Assembly: GCA_025360985.1 (NCBI GenBank)
Contig: JANYBA010000010.1
Coordinates: 1 to 5,685 of the forward strand
DNA: 5,685 bases
Direction of reading: 5' to 3'
Origin: Gammaproteobacteria bacterium
GTDB taxonomy: Bacteria > Pseudomonadota > Gammaproteobacteria > Xanthomonadales > Xanthomonadaceae
The stretch's first letter is position 1, and every line of letters starts with the position of its first letter. Position numbers and translations under genes: made by a program. Positions 1-5,685 of this stretch are shown here, piece after piece. The notes under the pieces were generated by a model that ran no database searches, was not told the origin of the DNA, and saw only the letters and a program-made list of their open reading frames with translations.

Positions 1-205
1 GGAAAGCCTCGACGCCGCCGGGCTGGCGCGCTGGAACGACTATCGCCGCCTGCGCCTGGGCGGCGACCGCGGATTGTCGGAACATGGATTCGTGCAGTAT
101 TTCGCCGAGATCGCCAAGCTACGCGCCGAACAGGGTCCCGGACCGGCGCAGGCCGTGTTGGACGCGCTCGATGCCTGGGGCCGCGACATCGAGGCCAGCC
201 TGTGA
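1..205 (+). CDS. C-terminal end of an unidentified protein (5' truncated)
   Basis: An open frame enters from the left edge (first full codon at base 2) and ends at TGA 203-205, giving 67 residues. The fragment is charged and apparently helical: it begins ESLDAAGLARWNDYRRL and ends DALDAWGRDIEASL. It has no membrane segment or recognisable catalytic motif, and I do not recognise the family. It is taken as coding because it stays open to the edge, has a plausible soluble-protein composition, and its stop overlaps the GTG start of the next gene (GTGA), a typical operon junction. A GAGG element inside its last codons serves the downstream gene. The rest of the protein lies outside the window. Confidence 0.6.
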   Translation, partial: ESLDAAGLARWNDYRRLRLGGDRGLSEHGFVQYFAEIAKLRAEQGPGPAQAVLDALDAWGRDIEASL

Positions 206-885
206 GCCAGCACTTTTCCGACAAGACCTTCAAGTTCCTGCGCGCGCTCGCCCGCAACAACGAGCGCGAATGGTTCCACGCGCACAAGGAAGGCTACGAG
301 CAGCACCTGCGCCAGCCCTTCCTGCGCCTGATCGCAGACCTGCAGCCGGACCTGCTGGCGATCAGCCAACACTACCGCGCCGATCCCAAGCCGGTCGGCG
401 GTTCGCTGTTCCGCATCCACCGCGACACGCGCTTTTCCAACGACAAGACGCCGTACAAGCCCTGGAGCGGCGCGCGCTTCTTCCATGAGCGCAGCAAGCA
501 GGTCGAAGCGCCGTCGTTCTATTTGCACGTCCAGCCCGGTAACTGCTTCATTGGCGCCGGGCTTTGGCACCCGGAGCCCGAGACGCAACGCAAGATCCGC
601 CAATTCATCTTCGACAACCCGGGCAGCTGGAAAGCAGCGGTGCAGGCGCCGGCATTCAAGCGGCGCTTCGACATGGAAAGCGAGTCGCTGAGCCGGCCGC
701 CGCGCGGTTTTCCCTCCGACCACGAGCTGATCGCCGACCTCAAGCGCAAGAATTTCGTCGCCATGGCCGCGCTCGACGACGAGGTCGTGCTCGGCCCGCG
801 ATTGCGAAAGTCGGTGGCCGATGCGTTCAAGGCGGTGTCGCCGCTGGTCGACTATCTCTGCGCCGCGCTCGACCTCGAGTTCTGA
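202..885 (+). CDS. DUF2461 (TIGR02453) family protein
   Basis: This 227-residue protein matches the DUF2461/TIGR02453 family in length and in its hallmark blocks. These are an N-terminal FL..LARNNEREWF segment (residues 12-25), the strongly conserved RIHRDTRFSNDKTPYKPW block (71-88), FIGAGLWHPEPE (116-127), and a late LKRKNF block (180-185). The family is widespread in bacteria and has no established biochemical function; it is a soluble cytoplasmic protein without signal peptide or membrane segments. The start is GTG at 202, overlapping the upstream stop as GTGA, with GAGG at 191-194 seven bases ahead as a Shine-Dalgarno sequence. It is followed after 10 bases by an MFS transporter gene on the same strand, so the two are probably co-transcribed, but the pairing does not reveal the role. 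Family assignment is firm; function is unknown. Confidence 0.9.
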   Translation: MSQHFSDKTFKFLRALARNNEREWFHAHKEGYEQHLRQPFLRLIADLQPDLLAISQHYRADPKPVGGSLFRIHRDTRFSNDKTPYKPWSGARFFHERSKQVEAPSFYLHVQPGNCFIGAGLWHPEPETQRKIRQFIFDNPGSWKAAVQAPAFKRRFDMESESLSRPPRGFPSDHELIADLKRKNFVAMAALDDEVVLGPRLRKSVADAFKAVSPLVDYLCAALDLEF

Positions 886-895
886 ACCGACCGGC

Positions 896-2038
896 ATGGA
901 TGCGCGCCTGCGCAAGTTCGCGGTTTTCTACTTCTTTTACTACGGGGCGCTGGGCGCCTACACGCCCTACATCGGCCGCTGGGTGGTGGCACTCGGGCAT
1001 GGTGGCTACGTGGTCGGCGCGATGTTGGTGCTCTGGTACGCCAGCCGGATCGTGGCGCCGCCGCTCTGGAGCCGCGTGCAGCGCCGCAGCCAGCGTCCCG
1101 GGCTGTGGCTGGTCATCGGTTCCGCGCTGACGCTGGGTTCGTTCCTCGGCTTCACTGGTGTCCGCGCGGTCTGGCCGTTGTTGTCCGTCATGATGCTGTT
1201 CGGCCTGTTCTACAACGCGCTGATGCCGCAATTCGAGGCGATGACGCTGGCCGCGCTCGGCACGCGCAGCGCCGACTACGGCCGGATTCGCGTCTGGGGT
1301 TCGATCGGATTCCTGTTCGTATCCGGCAGCTATGGCTGGCTGCTCGATCGCCTGGGCTCGCTGGCGTTTCCCTGGGTGATGGCGCCGTGGCTGCTGGCGA
1401 TGGTGGCGGCGGCGTGGCTGCATCGCGACAACAGCCCACCCACGCACGCGGCCGAAACGGGCGACGCGGGACACCTGTGGAAGCGGCCGGGCGTTCGCCG
1501 TTTCCTGCTGGTGGCGCTGCTGATGCAGGTCGGCTTCGGCGCGTTCTACGTTTTCTACACGCTGCACCTGCAGGCGCAGGGCTACTCCGGCGCGACCATC
1601 GGCCTGCTCTGGGCGGTTGGCGTGATCATCGAGATCGGCATGTTCTGGCGGGCGCCGAAATTGATCGAGCGCCACGGCGCCGCGCCGCTGATGTCGTTCT
1701 GCCTGGCCGTCACCATCCTGCGCTGGACGCTCACCGGCCTGTTCGCGCCCCTGCTCTGGCTGATGTTCGCGGCGCAGTTGCTGCACGCCTTCAGCTTCGC
1801 CGCTTTCCACGCCAGCTGCCAACGCCAGATCGCCGACCTGTTCCCTGGCCGGCATTCGGCCGCGGGCCAGAGCCTGTACTTCGGCTTCAGCTCCGGCGTC
1901 GGCGGCGTGCTCGGTTCCGCGCTGGCATCGTATCTATGGGAATGGCGCAGCGGCGAATCCGCCTTCCTCGGCAGCGCCGTCGTGGTCGCGGTGGCTTGGG
2001 TGATCTACGCGCTGCGGCAGAAACCGCTCGACGCCTAG
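896..2038 (+). CDS. MFS transporter, HcaT/PPP-like (MFS_1_like)
   Basis: A 380-residue integral membrane protein with about 12 hydrophobic segments in two halves, separated by a polar loop at about residues 176-200. Blocks typical of the 3-phenylpropionate transporter (HcaT/PPP) branch are visible: FYFFYYGALGAYTPYIG near the N terminus (11-27), DYGRIRVWGSIGF after helix 4 (127-139), GYSGATIGLLWAVGVIIEIGMF in the second half (229-250), and the HAFSFAAFHAS and GQSLYFGFSSGVGGVLGS segments (297-342). Length matches HcaT (about 379 residues). Family knowledge suggests proton-driven uptake of a small organic molecule across the inner membrane; the substrate cannot be read from the sequence. The start at ATG 896 is chosen because it places the first helix directly after a short basic N terminus (MDARLRK). 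An in-frame ATG at 821 would add residues that are only an out-of-frame reading of the DUF2461 gene. No strong Shine-Dalgarno is seen. Its TAG stop overlaps the stop of convergent fhs. Confidence 0.9.
   Translation: MDARLRKFAVFYFFYYGALGAYTPYIGRWVVALGHGGYVVGAMLVLWYASRIVAPPLWSRVQRRSQRPGLWLVIGSALTLGSFLGFTGVRAVWPLLSVMMLFGLFYNALMPQFEAMTLAALGTRSADYGRIRVWGSIGFLFVSGSYGWLLDRLGSLAFPWVMAPWLLAMVAAAWLHRDNSPPTHAAETGDAGHLWKRPGVRRFLLVALLMQVGFGAFYVFYTLHLQAQGYSGATIGLLWAVGVIIEIGMFWRAPKLIERHGAAPLMSFCLAVTILRWTLTGLFAPLLWLMFAAQLLHAFSFAAFHASCQRQIADLFPGRHSAAGQSLYFGFSSGVGGVLGSALASYLWEWRSGESAFLGSAVVVAVAWVIYALRQKPLDA
2035..2038. other. Shared CTAG: overlapping convergent stop codons
   Basis: The palindrome CTAG supplies the TAG stop of the MFS gene on the + strand (2036-2038) and the TAG stop of fhs on the - strand (2037-2035). 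The two convergent coding regions therefore overlap by four bases with no intergenic space. I see no GC-rich stem followed by a T run on either strand nearby, so transcripts from each side probably run into the opposing gene unless Rho or a distant site ends them. Confidence 0.95.
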
Positions 2039-3708
2039 AACATCCCGGAAATCTTGCCGTCATCGTCGATCGCGAAATTCGACGACGCCGGCACGGCGGC
2101 GAGGCCCGGCATGGTCATCATCTCGCCGGTCAGCGGCACGCAGAACCCGGCGCCGGCGCTGAGGCGGATCTCGCGCACTGTCAGGGTGAAATCCCGGGGC
2201 CGGCCGTGCACCTTGGGATCGTCGGACAGGGACATCTGCGTCTTGGCCATGCACACCGGCAGCTCGCCATAGCCCAGTTCGTTGATGTGCTCTAGGTCGC
2301 TGACCGCGCGCGGCAGCAGGGCGATGTCGGCGGCGCCGTAGATCTTGCGGGCGATGGTCCGGATCTTGTCCTCGATCGGCATTTCCAGCGGGTACAGGAA
2401 TTTCTGCGTGCCGTTGGCCTTGGCGCAGGCGCCGACCACGGCTTCGGCAAGTTCCAGCCCGCCGGCGCCGCCCTGACCGAAGACGTCGATGACGTGCGCT
2501 TCCAGGCCCAGCTCGCGACAGGAGGCGACCACGAGTTGCAATTCCTCCTCGGTGTCGCTGGCGAAACGGTTGATCGCCACCACTGGTTGCAGGCCGTATT
2601 CGTGGATGCTTTCGGCGTGCTTGGCCAAATTGCCCATGCCGAGTTTCAATGCTTTCAGGTCCGGCGCGCCGACCGCGCTGATCGCGACGCCGCCGTGCAT
2701 TTTCAGGGCCTTGACCGTCGCCACCAGCACCACCGCCGACGGCCACAGCCCGGCGGCGCGGCACTTGATGTCGAGGAATTTCTCGCCGCCGAGGTCGAAG
2801 CCGAATCCGGCTTCGGTGACCACGTAATCGGCCAGGCCCAGCGCCATGCGCGTGGCGATGATGCTGTTGCAGCCGTGGGCGATGTTGCCGAATGGCCCGC
2901 CGTGCACGAAGGCCGGCACGCCCTCGACCGTTTGCACCAGGTTCGGCTTGAGCGCGTCGCGCAGCACGATGGCCATGGCGTCGGTCGCTTGCAGGTCGCT
3001 GGCGGTGACCGGTTTGCCGGTGCTGGAATAGCCAAGCAGGATGCGCGCCAGCCGCTCTTTCAAGTCGGCCAGGTTCGTGCTCATGCACAGGATCGCCATG
3101 ACTTCGGAGGCGGCGGTGATGTCGAAGCCGTCGGCGCGCTTGACGCCGGTCACGCGGCCACCCTGCCCCAGCGCGATGCTGCGAAGGGCGCGGTCGTTCA
3201 TGTCCATGGCGCGGCGCCAGCGCACCTGTTCGACATCGAGGTCGATCTTCTTGTGGTAAAGCGCGTTGTCCATCAGGGCCGACAACAGGTTGTGCGCCGC
3301 CGTGACCGCGTGCATGTCGCCGGTGAAATGCAGGTTGATGTCCTCCATCGGCAGCACCTGCGAATAACCGCCGCCGCAACCGCCACCCTTGACGCCGAAC
3401 ACCGGCCCCATCGACGGCTCGCGCACCGCGACGATCGCCTTCTTGCCCAGGCGCGCCAAGGCCTGCGTCAGGCCGACCGTGGTCGTGGTCTTGCCCTCGC
3501 CGGCCGGCGTCGGATTGATCGCCGACACGAGTATCAACTTGCCCGGCGCCTGCTCGGGGTGCGAGGTGGTCGCGTCGAGCGCCACCTTGGCCTTGTAGCG
3601 GCCGTAGGGCTCGAGGTACTTCGCCGACAAATGCAACTGCGCGGCGATCTCCTCGATCGGCTTGAGCTTGGTCGATTGCGAGACCTCGAGATTTTCATTG
3701 CGACTCAT
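2035..3708 (-). CDS. fhs: Formate--tetrahydrofolate ligase (10-formyl-THF synthetase)
   Basis: This 557-residue cytoplasmic enzyme ligates formate to tetrahydrofolate with ATP hydrolysis, giving 10-formyl-THF for purine and formyl-Met synthesis (EC 6.3.4.3). Length is standard for the bacterial family. Visible signatures in order are the ATP-binding loop NPTPAGEGKTTTTVGL (65-80), EPSMGPVFGVKGG with the glycine-rich GGGY segment (97-115), PMEDINLHFTGD (120-131), FVHGGPFGNIAHGCNS (267-282), EAGFGFDLGGEKF (299-311), VATVKALKMHGG (329-340) and VDVFGQGG-like VIDVFGQGGAGG (407-417). The glycine-rich motif reads GVKGGGCGGGY where I recall GxKGGAAGGGY as usual, a mild deviation. The start is ATG 3708-3706, preceded by GGAAGGG at 3724-3718 with nine bases between, an excellent Shine-Dalgarno. 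The gene is last in a four-gene - strand cluster: its start lies 11 bases inside the end of the upstream reading frame (14-base overlap), suggesting translational coupling. Confidence 0.97.
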   Translation of the reverse strand: MSRNENLEVSQSTKLKPIEEIAAQLHLSAKYLEPYGRYKAKVALDATTSHPEQAPGKLILVSAINPTPAGEGKTTTTVGLTQALARLGKKAIVAVREPSMGPVFGVKGGGCGGGYSQVLPMEDINLHFTGDMHAVTAAHNLLSALMDNALYHKKIDLDVEQVRWRRAMDMNDRALRSIALGQGGRVTGVKRADGFDITAASEVMAILCMSTNLADLKERLARILLGYSSTGKPVTASDLQATDAMAIVLRDALKPNLVQTVEGVPAFVHGGPFGNIAHGCNSIIATRMALGLADYVVTEAGFGFDLGGEKFLDIKCRAAGLWPSAVVLVATVKALKMHGGVAISAVGAPDLKALKLGMGNLAKHAESIHEYGLQPVVAINRFASDTEEELQLVVASCRELGLEAHVIDVFGQGGAGGLELAEAVVGACAKANGTQKFLYPLEMPIEDKIRTIARKIYGAADIALLPRAVSDLEHINELGYGELPVCMAKTQMSLSDDPKVHGRPRDFTLTVREIRLSAGAGFCVPLTGEMMTMPGLAAVPASSNFAIDDDGKISGMF

Positions 3709-4231
3709 TGCTTTTTTCCCTTCCAGGACGCCAATGGTGGCGGGCGAGGCGTCGCCTCGCCGCGGACAACAGGACCCGCGAATACATTTTGTGGAATCCG
3801 AGCAGCGCGCCGAATACCGGCCCCATCGAACGGCGCCCCGACCGCGGATCGGTTCGCGGCACCACCGCGGAGCCGAAATATAGCCTTGTTGGCGATGCGC
3901 CGTCGCCGGCCACCATCAGCCAGGACCGGGTGCGGCCGGTGAATTCGGCCAGCAGCAATTGCTCGGCATTGCGATCTTCGACCCGCCACGCCGCGAAGGC
4001 GTCAATTTCGCCAGCGCCAAGCTGGCGGGCCTGATCCAAGGTAGATGGCCGGGACACGATCCACTGCAGGATGCGCCTTTCGACTCCGAAAACTGCCGTG
4101 GAGTAGAAGGCCTCGACGAACCGGGCGAGGGTCACCGGCGCCGCGAACTCAGTGACGTAGCAATCGACGTAGGCGCCCGCGCGCACGTAGCGCTCCAGCA
4201 GCGAGCCGGCCGGCAGGTCGCAGGCCGTCAC
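3695..4231 (-). CDS. Uncharacterised 178-residue protein, coupled to fhs
   Basis: The frame gives a 178-residue protein with GTG at 4231-4229 as preferred start, because it overlaps the TGA of the upstream lipoprotein gene (GTGA) and excludes residues that merely read through that gene out of frame. GTG at 4234 or at the YVRAG valine (residue 16) are alternatives; no strong Shine-Dalgarno separates them. The body looks like a real folded protein: YVDCYVTEF (21-29), a helix RFVEAFYSTAVFGVERRILQW (37-57), AFAAWRVEDRNAEQLLLAEF (78-97), TRSWLMVA (101-108), RLYFGSAVVP (116-125) and GPVFGALLGFHKMYSRVLL (137-155). There is no signal peptide or clear membrane helix. The strand pattern W.VE...QLLL.......WLMV......RLYFGS suggests a beta-rich SRPBCC- or DUF2867-like ligand-binding fold, but this is only an impression and I do not identify the family. 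The C-terminal tail from about 159 is basic. The stop TGA (3697-3695) lies inside fhs. Confidence 0.75.
   Translation of the reverse strand: MTACDLPAGSLLERYVRAGAYVDCYVTEFAAPVTLARFVEAFYSTAVFGVERRILQWIVSRPSTLDQARQLGAGEIDAFAAWRVEDRNAEQLLLAEFTGRTRSWLMVAGDGASPTRLYFGSAVVPRTDPRSGRRSMGPVFGALLGFHKMYSRVLLSAARRRLARHHWRPGREKSNESQ
3718..3724 (-). promoter_or_regulatory. Shine-Dalgarno sequence of fhs
   Basis: GGAAGGG on the - strand, nine bases (AAAAAAGCA) before the fhs ATG. It is the strongest ribosome binding site in the window and lies inside the last codons of the upstream gene. It fixes the fhs start, and the A run keeps the initiation site unstructured just downstream of two inverted repeats. Confidence 0.75.
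3729..3761 (-). promoter_or_regulatory. Two adjacent inverted repeats upstream of the fhs RBS
   Basis: Read on the - strand, GGCGAGGCG (3761-3753) and CGCCTCGCC (3751-3743) are perfect nine-base complements around one base. In RNA this would fold as a stem of about seven or eight pairs with a tiny loop. Immediately after it, CGCCA (3742-3738) and TGGCG (3733-3729) pair around a four-base loop. The second arm ends four bases before the fhs Shine-Dalgarno. The region also codes for the arginine-rich tail of the upstream protein (about residues 157-168), so the symmetry could be a by-product of GC-rich codons. The run following on the transcript is A, not U, so this is not an intrinsic terminator. 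A role in modulating fhs translation or protecting mRNA ends is inference. Confidence 0.4.
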
Positions 4232-4776
4232 CACCCGAGCTGCTTGCTCAATGTTGCCGTGTCGAAATAGTCGGCCTTGTAGACGATCCTGCCATTGGCG
4301 ACCCGCACGAAGCTGATGCCCTTGAGGTTGATCTTCTGGTGCGATGCGCCGATGCCGTTCCAGGAACCGATATTGGTGCCGGTGTAGGTCCATTCGTAGG
4401 CGATCGCACCGCCGCTCGCGGCCGGCTCACTGCGCATTTCCCAGTGCCCGTCCGGCACCGCCTTCTGGTAAAGGTCGAGGACGTTGTTCACGGCATCGCC
4501 GCGGGTGTTCTGGACTTGCCCGGAGAAGGCGTCGAAATAATGCACGTGCTCGTCGAGCATCATGCCGGCGCGGACGACGTCGTGGTCGTTGATCGCCTTT
4601 AGATAGGCATCGATGACCGCGCGCTCTCCGCTCGCCACCGGCGTAGCTGCGCGCACCGGCGCAGCGGCGGGCTTGGCTGCGACTTTGACCGCGACGGGTG
4701 CCTCGGCGACGGGCTCTTGGCCGCAGGCGGCAAGCAGGCAGGACGCAACGATAATGGCGTAGTGCGCTGGCTTCAA
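4228..4776 (-). CDS. SnoaL/NTF2-like lipoprotein
   Basis: A 182-residue predicted lipoprotein. Residues 1-18 form a lipoprotein signal peptide (Lys2, hydrophobic core, lipobox L15-A16-A17-C18). The mature protein would start at acylated Cys18 followed by Gly, so under the +2 rule it should go to the outer membrane in a Gram-negative cell. An Ala/Pro/Val-rich linker (about 21-48) precedes a SnoaL-like, NTF2-fold domain (about 51-182). Its AVIDAYLKAINDHDV helix, DEHVHYFDA, the EWTYTGTN strand and the ending SHQKINLKG..FVRVANGRIVYKADYFD are typical of polyketide cyclase/ketosteroid isomerase relatives. Function is unknown; such domains bind small hydrophobic ligands. The start codon is TTG (4776-4774): an in-frame stop lies just upstream, no other initiator precedes the signal peptide, and GGGA sits six bases ahead. 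It begins 16 bases after the dehydrogenase stop, and its own stop overlaps the next gene. Confidence 0.87.
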   Translation of the reverse strand: MKPAHYAIIVASCLLAACGQEPVAEAPVAVKVAAKPAAAPVRAATPVASGERAVIDAYLKAINDHDVVRAGMMLDEHVHYFDAFSGQVQNTRGDAVNNVLDLYQKAVPDGHWEMRSEPAASGGAIAYEWTYTGTNIGSWNGIGASHQKINLKGISFVRVANGRIVYKADYFDTATLSKQLGW

Positions 4777-4792
4777 GTTCGATCCCGGTTGG

Positions 4793-5685
4793 TCAGTGCT
4801 TGATCATGATGTGCCGCACCGAAGTGTAATCCTCCAGGCCGTACATGGACATGTCCTTGCCGTAACCGGACTTCTTCACGCCGCCATGCGGCATCTCGCT
4901 GACGAGCATGAAATGGGTGTTGACCCAGGTGCAGCCGTACTGCAGTTCGGCGCAAACCCGCATGGCCTTGCCGATGTCCGAGGTCCAGACCGAGGACGCC
5001 AGCCCGTAGTCGCTGTCGTTGGCGAAGGCGATCGCTTGGTCGGCGTCGCTGAACCGGGTCACCGACACCACCGGCCCGAATATCTCCTTGCGCACGACCT
5101 CGTCGTCCTGGGTGGCGCCGGCGATGACGGTCGGCTCGTAGAAAAAACCGCCGCCCGACCCGGCCTTGCCGCCGGCGACGATCTCGATGTGTTTCTCGGC
5201 CCGGGCGCGGTCGACGAAACCGGCGACGCGATCACGCTGCGCCGCCGATACCAGCGGGCCCAGTTCGACGCCTTCCTCGTCCTGGGTGCCGGACTTGATG
5301 CTCGACACGGCCGACGCGAGGTCGGCGACGAAGTTGTCGTACTTCTTGTCCTGCGCATAGATGCGGCAAGCGGCGGTGCAGTCCTGGCCGGCATTGTAGT
5401 AGCCGAAGGCACGGATGCCGGCCACCACTTCCTCGATGTTGGCATCGTCGAACACGATCACCGGCGCCTTGCCGCCTAGTTCGAGGTGGGTGCGCTTGAG
5501 GGTGGCGGCGGCGACCTCCAGCATCTTCTGTCCGGTAGCGATCGAGCCGGTGAGTGAGATCATCCGCACCTGCGGCGCCGAGACCAGCGGCTGGCCAACG
5601 TTCGGGCCGCGGCCGAAGACGATATTGGCCACGCCATGCGGCAGGAGGTCGCCGATCAGTTCGAAGAAACGCAGCGAGGTCAGCG
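4793..5685 (-). CDS. patD: Gamma-aminobutyraldehyde dehydrogenase, PatD-like (5' truncated)
   Basis: The frame stays open to the right edge, giving the C-terminal 296 residues of an NAD-dependent aldehyde dehydrogenase of about 475 residues. The true N terminus is outside; GTG at 5632 is an internal valine, since [17 protein letters not shown] upstream is good dehydrogenase sequence. In fragment numbering one sees [11 protein letters not shown] (41-51), the general-base Glu68 in LELGGK, the nucleophile Cys102 in [11 protein letters not shown] (34 residues after the Glu, the normal spacing), EIFGPVVSV (200-208) and the [23 protein letters not shown] end block. [19 protein letters not shown] and [20 protein letters not shown] match, from memory, E. 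coli PatD (YdcW) nearly residue for residue. That enzyme oxidises 4-aminobutanal to GABA in putrescine degradation (EC 1.2.1.19). A related aminoaldehyde or betaine aldehyde substrate is possible. It is the first visible gene of the - strand cluster; its promoter is outside. Confidence 0.92.
   Translation of the reverse strand, partial: LTSLRFFELIGDLLPHGVANIVFGRGPNVGQPLVSAPQVRMISLTGSIATGQKMLEVAAATLKRTHLELGGKAPVIVFDDANIEEVVAGIRAFGYYNAGQDCTAACRIYAQDKKYDNFVADLASAVSSIKSGTQDEEGVELGPLVSAAQRDRVAGFVDRARAEKHIEIVAGGKAGSGGGFFYEPTVIAGATQDDEVVRKEIFGPVVSVTRFSDADQAIAFANDSDYGLASSVWTSDIGKAMRVCAELQYGCTWVNTHFMLVSEMPHGGVKKSGYGKDMSMYGLEDYTSVRHIMIKH

Noticed and set aside
40..915. 291-residue open frame on the - strand opposite DUF2461
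   Set aside because: Shadow of the DUF2461 gene, which shows clear family motifs. The antisense product resembles no family and runs across the junctions of three + strand genes.
827..1855. 342-residue open frame on the - strand opposite the MFS gene
   Set aside because: Its composition is dominated by Arg, Gln, His and Ala with no hydrophobic pattern, and it mirrors the codon bias of the real MFS gene.
3712..3717. A6 run as a programmed frameshift site that would fuse the unknown protein to FTHFS
   Set aside because: Joining the frames would need a +1 shift, and the codon phase (GAA AAA AGC) is not the classic -1 slippery arrangement. The strong Shine-Dalgarno and ATG explain fhs expression by normal initiation.
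3709..3761. Hairpin plus T run as an intrinsic terminator
   Set aside because: On the - strand the run after the hairpins is A. On the + strand the T run comes before the stems. Neither orientation fits a terminator.
2494..3942. 482-residue open frame on the + strand antisense to fhs
   Set aside because: It lies fully opposite a secure fhs gene and the start of its neighbour. Its translation is rich in Arg, His, Asp and Val with no recognisable domain, as expected of a shadow frame in GC-rich DNA.
4232..4393. N-terminal extension of the unknown protein to an upstream ATG at 4393
   Set aside because: The added residues are an out-of-frame reading of the SnoaL domain, Arg/His/Gln-rich and unlike the body of the protein. 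The GTG overlapping the upstream stop is a better start.
4796..5479. 227-residue open frame on the + strand opposite the dehydrogenase
   Set aside because: Opposite a confidently identified aldehyde dehydrogenase, with low-complexity Val/Asp/His/Gly-rich translation.
1..5685. tRNA, rRNA, CRISPR array, insertion sequence or attachment site
   Set aside because: Nearly every base is in a credible protein gene. No regularly spaced repeats, transposase motifs or tRNA-like folds were seen.

Overview
This GC-rich window (about two thirds G+C by eye) is densely coding. It looks like a chromosomal segment of a proteobacterium. The DUF2461 protein, the HcaT-type MFS transporter and the PatD-like dehydrogenase together suggest a gamma- or beta-proteobacterium, perhaps a Xanthomonadales relative, but this placement is weak because no rRNA or other marker is present. 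There is no tRNA, insertion sequence, phage gene or CRISPR array, and no non-coding stretch longer than about 20 bases.

Left part (1-2038, + strand): three genes lie head to tail. First is the C-terminal end of an unidentified protein. It is followed by a DUF2461 family protein whose GTG start overlaps the upstream stop (GTGA). Ten bases later comes a 380-residue MFS transporter of the HcaT/PPP type. They look co-transcribed, but nothing in the sequence ties their functions together.

Right part (2035-5685, - strand, transcribed from right to left): a tightly packed cluster of four genes. In order of transcription these are a gamma-aminobutyraldehyde dehydrogenase (PatD type, 5' end outside the window), a SnoaL/NTF2-like lipoprotein with a TTG start, a 178-residue protein of unknown function, and formate--tetrahydrofolate ligase (fhs). 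The junctions are a 16-base gap, a 4-base overlap and a 14-base overlap, so translational coupling into fhs is likely. The cluster combines putrescine catabolism, one-carbon metabolism, an exported lipoprotein and an uncharacterised protein, and no known pathway explains that combination.

The two gene groups converge and meet on one CTAG tetramer (2035-2038), where both TAG stop codons overlap. Two adjacent inverted repeats lie just upstream of the fhs ribosome binding site (3729-3761) and may form RNA structure controlling fhs translation. No clearly new system is visible. The best leads are the unknown protein fused by overlap to fhs, the lipoprotein beside it, and the hairpin pair.
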